From: an uncultured Myxococcales bacterium
Lineage (GTDB): Bacteria > Myxococcota_A > UBA9042
Direction of reading: 5' to 3'
Assembly (NCBI GenBank): GCA_903840165.1
Contig: CAIMEY010000029.1
Location: forward strand, 62,001-126,000
Length of the DNA: 64,000 nucleotides
Each line of letters starts with the position of its first letter. The stretch's first letter is position 1. Below are positions 1 through 8,366 of this stretch, piece by piece. The position numbers were made by a program, and so were the translations under genes. The notes under the pieces were generated by a model. That model did not search any database. It was not told where the DNA came from and saw only the letters and a list, made by a program, of their open reading frames with translations.

Positions 1-225
1 CGTTTTTGATGCGTAATAGGCGTGAGGCTGGCCCCCAAGGGCACCTCAAGCGTCCGGCGGGCATTTCACGAAAATCTGCTGCTAGTTTACTCAGTTATCT
101 GATTGGATGGCTGCAATTGCGGCAAGAGTTCCTTGGGCTAGCCCTCAGCGATAGATCGCGCAACGGGGCCATGCTAACTTCGCTGCGCCGGGCCTTTGCC
201 GCCCGGAACCAGGGTCGGGTGCGCG

Positions 226-1245
226 ATGGCGACAATGAACATCATTCAGGCCGTGGGCGACGCGCTACACGTCGCCATGCAAGCCGATGAAAAAGTCGTG
301 GTGCTAGGCGAGGATGTCGGCAAGTTCGGCGGCGTTTTTCGCGCCACCGTCGGCTTGCAACAAGCCTTTGGCGATGACCGGGTGATCGACACACCGCTGG
401 CCGAAAGCGGCATCATCGGCGCGGCGATCGGCATGGCGCTCTATGGCATGAGGCCCGTCGCGGAAATCCAGTTCAGCGACTTCATCTATCCAGCGTACGA
501 CCAAATCGTTAATGAATTAGCGAAGTATCGTTACAGGTCGGCCGGCCTCTTTCCCAGCCCCTTGGTGATTCGCACCCCCTTTGGTGGCGGCATTCGCGGT
601 GGCCATTACCACAGCCAATCGCCCGAATCCGTCTTCGCCCACCAGGCCGGCTTGGTCTTGGTGGCACCGTCCAATCCCTATGACGCCAAAGGGCTTTTAC
701 TCTCAGCGATCTTTGCCGATGACCCGGTCATGGTGCTCGAGCCCAAACGCGTCTATCGCGGACCCGATCACGGGACCAACTGGGGCAGTCACAAGAAAAG
801 CGAAGTACCCTCAGGCGATTATCGGGTGCCCATCGGCAAGGCAGAGGTAGCCAGGCCGCGGACGGGGCGCGGCATTGCGGTCAGCCTCATCACCTACGGT
901 GCCATGGTACATACCTGCGATAAGGCTGCGGAATTGGCCGCTCAGGAAGGCATAGACGTCGAGATTCTCGACCTGCGCACCCTGGTGCCCTACGACCTCG
1001 AACGCGTGGCCGAAGCAGGGCGGGCGACGGGCCGCGTGGTTGTGGCCAACGAAGCGCCACGCATGTGTGGCTATGCTGCTGAAATGTCAGCGGTGATTCA
1101 AGAGCAGTGCTTTGATTGGCTGCAAGCGCCGATCGTCCGGGTGACGGGGTGGGACACGCCCTTTCCATACACCTTGGAAAACGACTACTTACCTAGTCCG
1201 GCCCGGGTTCTCGATGCCTTGCGCACCGTGGCCCATTACCGGTAG
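226..1245 (+). CDS. 2-oxoacid (pyruvate/branched-chain) dehydrogenase E1 component, beta subunit
   Basis: ORF with E1-beta signature (VVVLGEDVGKFGGVFRAT, RVIDTPLAESGIIGAAIGMA, FGGGIRGGHYHSQSPE); followed by E2 gene; ATG at 226 preferred over 196. Confidence 0.93.
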   Translation: MATMNIIQAVGDALHVAMQADEKVVVLGEDVGKFGGVFRATVGLQQAFGDDRVIDTPLAESGIIGAAIGMALYGMRPVAEIQFSDFIYPAYDQIVNELAKYRYRSAGLFPSPLVIRTPFGGGIRGGHYHSQSPESVFAHQAGLVLVAPSNPYDAKGLLLSAIFADDPVMVLEPKRVYRGPDHGTNWGSHKKSEVPSGDYRVPIGKAEVARPRTGRGIAVSLITYGAMVHTCDKAAELAAQEGIDVEILDLRTLVPYDLERVAEAGRATGRVVVANEAPRMCGYAAEMSAVIQEQCFDWLQAPIVRVTGWDTPFPYTLENDYLPSPARVLDALRTVAHYR

Positions 1246-1357
1246 AAACCCTGACGCGACGGGCAATCGCCGCCGCACGCGCGAGCAGGACTTGGTCCGG
1301 GCAGCGCAGGCGGCAAGAGCCGCGAAATCGCTTTACTTTTGAGAAGATGAGGCTTTC

Positions 1358-2638
1358 ATGGCATTCGAATTCAAACTGCCGGACATCGGCGAAGGCGTTG
1401 TCGAGGGCGAACTGACCAAATGGCTGGTCGAAGATGGCCAAGAAGTTTCTGAAGATACGCCGCTTTTTGAAGTGCTGACCGATAAGGTTTCGGCGACGAT
1501 CCCGTCCCCACGCAAAGGTCGCGTATCTAAACGGCATTTTCAAGAAGGCGACATGGTGCCCGTGGGCTCGGTGGTCGTCACCCTTGAGCTGGCCGCTGGC
1601 GCAGGGGCCGCCCAAGTAGCTGCTTCTATTGCACAATCCCCGGCAACGGCAGCAACCGCCCCAGTCGTTGCGCCCGTCGCGACAACCGCGCCCATCGCAG
1701 CTACCCGCGCCGCCGACGACAAAGTACGCGCCGCACCGGCCACCCGCAAGCTGGCGCGCGAACTGGGCGTTGAACTGCAAATCGTTCCAGGCACAGGAGA
1801 ATATGGCCGCGTCACCCGCGACGACGTGCAGAATTGGGCCAGCCAAATCGTAGCCAGCGCGGCCAGCCCGAATTCCCGCAGCGCTTCTGCGCCAACGCCA
1901 GCCCGGCCCCCCGTGGCGGCGACGACCTTGGCCCAGGGCCCCGACGAAGAGCGGCAAAAACTCAAAGGGTTACGGCGCAAGATCTACGCCAAGATGCGCG
2001 AATCCAAGGACCATGCCGCCCATTTCACCTACGTGGAAGAGGTTGACTTTACAGAGATTATTGCCATGCAGGCTGCCCTGACCCAAGCCGGTCTCAAGAC
2101 GACGTTCTTGCCTTTTGTGCTCAAGGCCGTGGTTCTGTCCCTGCTCAAGCCCGAATTTGCCTATCTTAATGCGCAGATCGATGAGGCAGCAGGCGAGATC
2201 GTCGTCAAGAAGCGCTACCACATCGGCGTGGCTGCGGCGACCGACCCGGGCCTGGTCGTACCGGTGGTCAGAGACGTCGACCGCAAGTCAATTCGCCAAC
2301 TGATCGAAGAAGTTCGCGAACTTGGCAATGGCGCCCGCGCTGGCACCTTACCCGGCGAGGCCTTGGCCGGCTCCACTTTCACCATCACCAGCTTGGGCAA
2401 GATCGGCGGCATGTTCGCAACGCCCATCGTCAATTACCCGGAATCGGCCATCCTGGGCCTGCACAAAGTCGAACCGCGACCGGTGGTGGTGGACGGGCAA
2501 ATCGTCATCCGCGACCGCATGTACATGTCGTGCAGCTTTGACCACCGCCTGATCGATGGCCATGTCGGCGCAGCCTTTGTGCAATCGGTGCGGAGCTACT
2601 TGGAGCAACCGGCCCTGATGCTCGCTGAGTTGGCCTAG
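1358..2638 (+). CDS. dihydrolipoamide acyltransferase (E2) of 2-oxoacid dehydrogenase complex
   Basis: N-terminal lipoyl domain (FKLPDIGEGVVEGEL...EVLTDKVSATIPSP), peripheral subunit-binding domain, C-terminal catalytic SCSFDHRLIDGHVGAAF. Confidence 0.95.
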   Translation: MAFEFKLPDIGEGVVEGELTKWLVEDGQEVSEDTPLFEVLTDKVSATIPSPRKGRVSKRHFQEGDMVPVGSVVVTLELAAGAGAAQVAASIAQSPATAATAPVVAPVATTAPIAATRAADDKVRAAPATRKLARELGVELQIVPGTGEYGRVTRDDVQNWASQIVASAASPNSRSASAPTPARPPVAATTLAQGPDEERQKLKGLRRKIYAKMRESKDHAAHFTYVEEVDFTEIIAMQAALTQAGLKTTFLPFVLKAVVLSLLKPEFAYLNAQIDEAAGEIVVKKRYHIGVAAATDPGLVVPVVRDVDRKSIRQLIEEVRELGNGARAGTLPGEALAGSTFTITSLGKIGGMFATPIVNYPESAILGLHKVEPRPVVVDGQIVIRDRMYMSCSFDHRLIDGHVGAAFVQSVRSYLEQPALMLAELA

Positions 2639-2733
2639 AACAGTCGCGTGCGGACGCGGGCCATCGTGCCCTGCCATCGCCGTGAATCGACGCGGCACCT
2701 GCTGCGTTATCTGCTTGAGACCTGGAGTTCGGC

Positions 2734-3345
2734 GTGAGCGACCTAGACGACCGCGATCACGAACAAGCCTTGGTTTCCGCAGCCTTGGATGGCGACCGGG
2801 CGGCGTTTGGCGAATTGGTGGACCGCCTCAAACGGTCTGTGTTCTGCGTCTGCATGGCGTACCTCAAGCAAGAGGCCGAGGCGATGGACCAGGTGCAAGA
2901 CACCTTCCTTAAGGCCTTCACGGAGTTGCAAACATTCCGCCGCGACACGAATTTCCGCGCCTGGGTGCACCGCATTGCCCGCAATGGCTGTATCGATCGG
3001 ATTCGCCGGCTTAAAGTGAGGCGTGCCGGCGAGTTAGACGACCACCTATCGGTCGAATCTCTGCACGAGGGCTCCTTGCCGGCGGTCAGCACCTTCGGCC
3101 GCAGCACGCCGATGCATGAAGTGGCCCGGCAGCAGTTGGGCCGCCGCCTACAAGCGGCTGTGGACACCCTGCCTGAGACCCATCGGCAATGCGTTATTCT
3201 ATGTGATGTCGAGGGGTTGTCGTACCAGGAAATCGCAGAAACCCTGGGAATTCCCAAGGGGACGGTCATGAGCCGGCTGTTCTACGCGCGCCGCAAACTG
3301 CAAGAAGAGCTCGCAGACTACCGGGAGGAGGCCAGCCATGGCTGA
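2734..3345 (+). CDS. ECF-type RNA polymerase sigma factor
   Basis: sigma-70 region 2 (DQVQDTFLKAFTELQTFRRDTNFRAWVHRIARNGCIDRIRR) and region 4 (LPETHRQCVILCDVEGLSYQEIAETLGIPKGTVMSRLFYARRKL). Confidence 0.93.
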   Translation: MSDLDDRDHEQALVSAALDGDRAAFGELVDRLKRSVFCVCMAYLKQEAEAMDQVQDTFLKAFTELQTFRRDTNFRAWVHRIARNGCIDRIRRLKVRRAGELDDHLSVESLHEGSLPAVSTFGRSTPMHEVARQQLGRRLQAAVDTLPETHRQCVILCDVEGLSYQEIAETLGIPKGTVMSRLFYARRKLQEELADYREEASHG

Positions 3346-3994
3346 TCAGAAACTGAGCACAGAACCGGCAATCAGCCCAGAGTTCCAAGGAGTTGACGCC
3401 ACACCAGCGATGGTCGACGCCTTGACTGAGGCCGAGATCGGCACGTTGCTGCTGCTGGTCGATGGCGAATTGGCCAGTGATGCTGTGGCTTTGGCTGAGG
3501 CCCAAGCCCTGATGGCGCGTTCAACGCTAGCGGCTGACTTCGTTCAGGATTGGCAGCACGCCAAGGTCGCGCTTCAGCAAGCGGTGTATGAACAAGCGGG
3601 CGCTGCGGACCTGTCGCGGGTGCGTGGCCGCGTCATGGCGCGCATTGTTGAGCCCGTGGCTACCAAGGAAGATCCTGAAAAAGCAACTGGTTTTTGGGGA
3701 TGGCTCGGTGAACTTGGCTTTGGCAAGGTGAGCTTTGTGGTCGGGGCGGCTGCGGCGGCTGCCGTGTGGCTGATCGTGTCGGCCGGGCCCGTGCAACCAC
3801 ACCATGACCGCGTGGCCCCAGTGGCTGGGACGCTGTCGCGCCCGGTTGAAGCATTACCAAACGGTGAGCCATCTGTTATTATTGAAGAAACAGAATCGGA
3901 CGGTTCGGTCATGGTCCGCCACGGCGAACATTCCGGCGACGCGACGATCATTTGGCACTATCAGCCGGCGCAAAATGGCAAGGGGGAAGGATGA
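3338..3994 (+). CDS. putative anti-sigma factor, single transmembrane helix
   Basis: overlaps the 3' end of the ECF sigma gene; cytoplasmic helical region followed by one TM segment (FGKVSFVVGAAAAAAVWLIVSAG). Confidence 0.6.
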   Translation: MADQKLSTEPAISPEFQGVDATPAMVDALTEAEIGTLLLLVDGELASDAVALAEAQALMARSTLAADFVQDWQHAKVALQQAVYEQAGAADLSRVRGRVMARIVEPVATKEDPEKATGFWGWLGELGFGKVSFVVGAAAAAAVWLIVSAGPVQPHHDRVAPVAGTLSRPVEALPNGEPSVIIEETESDGSVMVRHGEHSGDATIIWHYQPAQNGKGEG

Positions 3995-4536
3995 ATTGGC
4001 GAGGCCGTCTGCATACTTGGGCCGCAATTCGTCCGGCCAGCACACCAAGGGCCTGGCCCGTAGGATTGACCGTTGCAGCCTTGGTCTTACTTGGGATTAG
4101 CTACCTTGCGCCGGCAGTTCAGGCCCAGACACCGCCGGCCGCCGCGCCGCCGGCCCCGAGTCAGCCGGCCCAGTTTGCAGTCCGGGTGATTGAAGCGAGC
4201 CACCAAGCCACGGCGGCACAGGACCCGCAACTATCAGCAATTGCTAAGGAATTAGAGCACTTTAAGCACGAATTCAACACGTTTCACATCGTGCGGGATC
4301 AGACCCTGACCTTGGCGCTCAATGCCCGTGGTGCCGTGAAACTGCCTGATGGGCAAGAGTTTGCCATCACCATGCTGGGCCTTGTGCCGGGGCAGGTGGA
4401 GCGGGTGCGGCACAAGATCGAAATGCCGGGCACGCAGTCGACGCGGGTCATCGTCTATGGCGGCCGCACGTTGGACGTGTTGCCAGCGCCAACCAAGGCG
4501 ACGATCGTCTGGACGACGCTGCAGCCGCGCCGCTGA
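3991..4536 (+). CDS. exported protein of unknown function in sigma/anti-sigma operon
   Basis: ATGA overlap with upstream stop at 3991-3994; signal-peptide-like N-terminus (VAALVLLGISYLAPAVQAQ). Confidence 0.6.
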   Translation: MNWRGRLHTWAAIRPASTPRAWPVGLTVAALVLLGISYLAPAVQAQTPPAAAPPAPSQPAQFAVRVIEASHQATAAQDPQLSAIAKELEHFKHEFNTFHIVRDQTLTLALNARGAVKLPDGQEFAITMLGLVPGQVERVRHKIEMPGTQSTRVIVYGGRTLDVLPAPTKATIVWTTLQPRR

Positions 4537-4889
4537 CGGCCTTCGGGCACTGCGACGCCTACGCAAAAACACCTGAAAATCTCAACCCATCCACCCATGT
4601 GGCGGTCGTTGCCCTCACTCCCGGGGCGTGCTAGCATGGCCGAGTCGTCGGCGGTGCACTCGGAGCCAAGCGATCCGCCCATCGGTCACCGCGGTCTGTT
4701 TTTGACCGATGCGGCCGGTGGATGGCACCACACAACGACTTGTTCTTTCGACTGTTTTTCCTGTCTTGGCCAGCCGACGCCTCCCGCGAGTAGACCTGCG
4801 TCCATCGGCCAAGCTCCCCGTGATGCGCCCCGTGCAGGACTGGGCGCCGGGGACTGTGGCCTTGCCTTTGGCCCGGAGTTCGCGCTGCC

Positions 4890-6092
4890 ATGCGTCGATT
4901 TTGCGCTTTGATCGTCTGCAGTTGCCTATGCCTAGGCTGGACTGGCTTGGCATGGGCCGATCCCGGTCCGCCTCCCGTCGCCGACCCTCAAGTCGCGGCG
5001 CCGCCTCCAGCCCAGGCCGTAGAACCGCCTAAAACGGAAGCCGAAAAGCTCGCTGACCAAGGCCGAGACGCCTATCGCACGGGCAATTATGCCGAGGGGT
5101 ATCGCTCCTTTGAGCGGGCTTTTGTGCTCGACGACAATTCGCGATGGCTATACAACATGGCCAAATGCAAAGAGAAACTGGCCGATTACAAGTCAGCCGT
5201 ACGCCTGCTGGAGCGTTACCTCGAACACCACAAGCAGGCCCATGGCGGCCAAGCGCCCACCGATGCTGTGGATGCCGAACACCTGATTCGCGACCTAAAA
5301 CAGCGTGCTTTTGAGCAGTTGCCCGAGGTCGAGATCAAGAGCTCGCCCGTTGGCGCCCAGGTGCTGATGGCGGACGGCACGACCATCGGCTCGACGCCCG
5401 TCACCACGCACATGGAGCCGGGCAATTACAAGATAACGTTGAAATTGCCAAATCATTCTGAGGTGCAAGCCGAACTCGTCGTGCCCCTGGCGGGCAAGGT
5501 CAGCCTGATGTTTGGCCTGAAGTCCAAGCAGAAGAGGGCAGGCCTGAAGTTCTGGTGCAATGTGCGCAACGCCCAAATCGCCATTGACGGAAAAATCATG
5601 GCCGTGACGCCGTTTATGGGCCAGATCGAGATTGAGCCGGGCAACCACCAACTGACCCTGACGCGCATAGGCTTCAAGACGGCTGAGCGGGAAGTCACTG
5701 TTCCAGAAGACAAAACCTTGGTCAGTCGCTTTGTGCTGGTGCCCACGGTCACCCATGCCTCCTGGCGCGGCTGGCTCGGGGTGCCCCTGATGGTGATTGG
5801 AGCAGGGCTGCTGGGTGGCGGTTACTATGCGAAAACGCAAGCGGAAACGACCTACTCCGGGTCGACGACGCACAGTCAGCTGGGTACCGAAAATGCCTAT
5901 GGTTTTCAGCAGTGGCAGCAACTCCAGAATATTGGCTACGGTGCGGGGGCCGGGGCTCTGGCCTTGGGTCTGGGCCTGACGATTTGGGATACGGTTCGCG
6001 ACGGCATTGACGAAAACGACCGCGTCGGCGGAGACCTCCTGCCCGAAGGTAGCGAATTACAACCGTTTATGAGCAAGGAGGTCCAGCCGTGA
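4890..6092 (+). CDS. TPR/PEGA-domain exported protein
   Basis: signal peptide; TPR-like DAYRTGNYAEGYRSFERAFVLDDNSRWLYNMAKCKEKL; PEGA-like SSPVGAQVLMADGTTIGSTPVTTHMEPGNYKITLKLPNH; C-terminal hydrophobic segments. Confidence 0.75.
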   Translation: MRRFCALIVCSCLCLGWTGLAWADPGPPPVADPQVAAPPPAQAVEPPKTEAEKLADQGRDAYRTGNYAEGYRSFERAFVLDDNSRWLYNMAKCKEKLADYKSAVRLLERYLEHHKQAHGGQAPTDAVDAEHLIRDLKQRAFEQLPEVEIKSSPVGAQVLMADGTTIGSTPVTTHMEPGNYKITLKLPNHSEVQAELVVPLAGKVSLMFGLKSKQKRAGLKFWCNVRNAQIAIDGKIMAVTPFMGQIEIEPGNHQLTLTRIGFKTAEREVTVPEDKTLVSRFVLVPTVTHASWRGWLGVPLMVIGAGLLGGGYYAKTQAETTYSGSTTHSQLGTENAYGFQQWQQLQNIGYGAGAGALALGLGLTIWDTVRDGIDENDRVGGDLLPEGSELQPFMSKEVQP

Positions 6093-7273
6093 CCCACTCT
6101 GCCTTGCCAACTTGGCTCGCCGGTGCGTGCCGTCGTCCGTGCGCATTGTCCTTGGTATTCGCACTGTTCGCTGCCCTGAGTGGCTGTGCCGTGGGCCTAC
6201 CACCGCCGGCCGAAACGCCGATGGTTCAGGTGGCGGCAACGCCGAATTTCTGGTTCGGCTTTGGCGATAAAGGCTGCAAAATTCCTCAGGATGTTCAGGC
6301 ATGCACCACGGCCAAGTCCGCCGGCAAGAAGTTCAACCCCGGTACACCATCGCACGCCGTGGCCGTTGCCGCGTTTGCCCTGGATAGCCATGAAGTTACG
6401 GTGGAACAGTACCGCTACTGCGTGGACATGGGCACCTGTTCGTTGCCGGCCGGCTACAATGGACCACCGGGCGGCGCGTCGGACTACTACCTCAATGACA
6501 AGTACAACAAGAACCCAGTTATTTGGGTCTCTTGGGACCAGGCAACCGAGTATTGTGCCTTTGTCGGCAAGCGCCTACCTACCGAATTTGAATGGGAACG
6601 CGCCGCAAGTGGCCCATCTCAGGACCCGGCCCTGGCCGACAAGCGCGTGTTTCCAACCTCGATCGCGCCAACCCCTGGACCTGCCAGCGTTTTGCCGGCT
6701 AGCTGCGATGGCATCAACATTCCGGCCTGCTCTCATGGCACGGCGGACACGCGCCCTGTGGCGACCTCTGCCAACGACGTGGTCACGGAGAATGGCCAGC
6801 AAATCTTTGATCTGGCAGGAAATATCGCCGAATGGACCGCCAGTGACGATGATGACGCGGCCCGCGGCTATGCGGCGACCTGCGACTGGAGTGGCGGGAC
6901 AACGACGTACGATTGTACCAGTTGTGTCGCATGCTTACGCACCGCCAACAAGGATGCCGACTGTGCCACGCAATGCTTCGGCTGCAAGTGCGGCCCGAGT
7001 GGTAGCGACCCCAAGGCCGCTGGCTACGACCCCAAAGCTTCCTGCTACCAGCCCTGCGCCGCCCCTATTTGCCCCAAGTACCCAGATTCCCCTGCATTGA
7101 CAAGAGATTACAGCACAACGCACAAAACCGACAAACGCATCATTCGCGGGGGCTCCTTTTTGGCTGGCAGCGACCCAGACTGCGAAGATCGGTTTGATTA
7201 TCGGGGCTTTTCTCTCAAGCCTTCGGACGGTAGCTTTGCCCATCTGGGCTTCCGTTGTGCCCGCTCCCTGTAA
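6089..7273 (+). CDS. formylglycine-generating-enzyme (SUMF1)-like lipoprotein
   Basis: lipobox ALSGCA; FGE fold signatures (FALDSHEVTVEQYRYCVD, PVIWVSWDQATEYCAFVGKRLPTEFEWERAA, QIFDLAGNIAEWTAS, RIIRGGSF, LGFRCARSL); ATGA overlap with preceding gene. Confidence 0.85.
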   Translation: MTHSALPTWLAGACRRPCALSLVFALFAALSGCAVGLPPPAETPMVQVAATPNFWFGFGDKGCKIPQDVQACTTAKSAGKKFNPGTPSHAVAVAAFALDSHEVTVEQYRYCVDMGTCSLPAGYNGPPGGASDYYLNDKYNKNPVIWVSWDQATEYCAFVGKRLPTEFEWERAASGPSQDPALADKRVFPTSIAPTPGPASVLPASCDGINIPACSHGTADTRPVATSANDVVTENGQQIFDLAGNIAEWTASDDDDAARGYAATCDWSGGTTTYDCTSCVACLRTANKDADCATQCFGCKCGPSGSDPKAAGYDPKASCYQPCAAPICPKYPDSPALTRDYSTTHKTDKRIIRGGSFLAGSDPDCEDRFDYRGFSLKPSDGSFAHLGFRCARSL

Positions 7274-7292
7274 AGCCGCGCTACCCCGTCGC

Positions 7293-8297
7293 GTGCTGGT
7301 GAACAACGTGTCCGACCGCCCATTCACAGAACATCTTGGTTTTTCTCGACAAATGCCCGACGAGGTCATTGCGCAGCAAGCGCAAATGCTGGCAAACCGG
7401 GTTGTTAAGAATCTCAAGCATTTACAGGGGCGGATGCGCAAGGCCAAGATCGGCGCCTTTCGCCTGTATGATCGTGATATTCCAGAGATTCGCGCCGCCG
7501 TGGACTGGTACGAGGGTCACCTGCTGCTGCACGAGTACGTCCGCGACCAGGTCCCGCCGCATTGGCTGCCGGCCGTGGCCGAGGTTCTGGGACAGCGACT
7601 GCAAATTCCCAGCGATCGATTGCACTTACGCAAGCGGACGACGGGCGACCAACGCTACGAACGCCTGGGCGAGCAAGGGGAGCGTGTCGCCATCAGCGAA
7701 GGCGATGTGGAATTCCTTTGTAATTTAACCGATTACCAAGACACCGGCCTTTTCCCAGACCATCGACTCACGCGGCAGTGGGTCCGCAAGCAAGCGCAAG
7801 GCAAGGATTTACTCAATCTTTTCGCGTACACCGGCTCCTTTTCGCTCCAAGCCGCCAAGGGTGGCGCAGCGAGCACAACTTCGGTTGACTTATCAAGCAC
7901 CTACCTGGATTGGGCGCGGGACAACTTCGCCCACAACGGCCTGCTGGCCCCTGAGCATCGGTTCATCCGTTCAGATGTCTCGCAATTTCTGGCACGTACG
8001 GCGCAGGGTCGCGAGCGCTGGGGCGTAATTGTCCTGGACCCGCCGTCGCGGTCGACGTCAACAGCCATGCGCCAAGTGTTTGATATTCAAAGTGATCATC
8101 GGCAACTGATCGAGATGTGCCTGCCCCTGCTGCTACCGGGCGGCACGCTATGGTTTTCCACCAACCACCAACGCTTTGAGCCCGCACTGCAGGGCTTGGC
8201 TGTGGCTGAGTGCGTAGAGAAGACAGTGCTATCTGTGCCTGAAGATTACCGAAATCGCACGGTGCATCGCTTGTGGCAACTGACGATGCCGGGATAG
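7293..8297 (+). CDS. class I SAM-dependent 23S rRNA methyltransferase, RlmK-domain-like
   Basis: strong resemblance to the C-terminal half of RlmKL (NRVVKNLKHLQGRMRKAKIGAFRLYDRDIPE, NLTDYQDTGLFPDHRLTRQWV, DLLNLFAYTGSFSLQAAKGGAASTTSVDLSSTYLDWARDNFAHNGL, VIVLDPPS); start uncertain (GTG 7293 or ATG 7353). Confidence 0.85.
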   Translation: MLVNNVSDRPFTEHLGFSRQMPDEVIAQQAQMLANRVVKNLKHLQGRMRKAKIGAFRLYDRDIPEIRAAVDWYEGHLLLHEYVRDQVPPHWLPAVAEVLGQRLQIPSDRLHLRKRTTGDQRYERLGEQGERVAISEGDVEFLCNLTDYQDTGLFPDHRLTRQWVRKQAQGKDLLNLFAYTGSFSLQAAKGGAASTTSVDLSSTYLDWARDNFAHNGLLAPEHRFIRSDVSQFLARTAQGRERWGVIVLDPPSRSTSTAMRQVFDIQSDHRQLIEMCLPLLLPGGTLWFSTNHQRFEPALQGLAVAECVEKTVLSVPEDYRNRTVHRLWQLTMPG

Positions 8298-8366
8298 CCA
8301 TCCTATCGCGGTGACAGAAGGACCTTGGGACGGGCCAAGGCGGCCAATAACACCACGGAAAATCTT

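Noticed and set aside
1193-1957. 254-aa minus-strand ORF across the E1beta/E2 junction
   Set aside because: Antisense to two well-supported genes; composition typical of shadow ORFs.
4537-4889. Small ORFs on both strands between the sigma operon and the PEGA gene
   Set aside because: Overlapping ORFs in several frames with no protein signature; more likely a non-coding/promoter interval.
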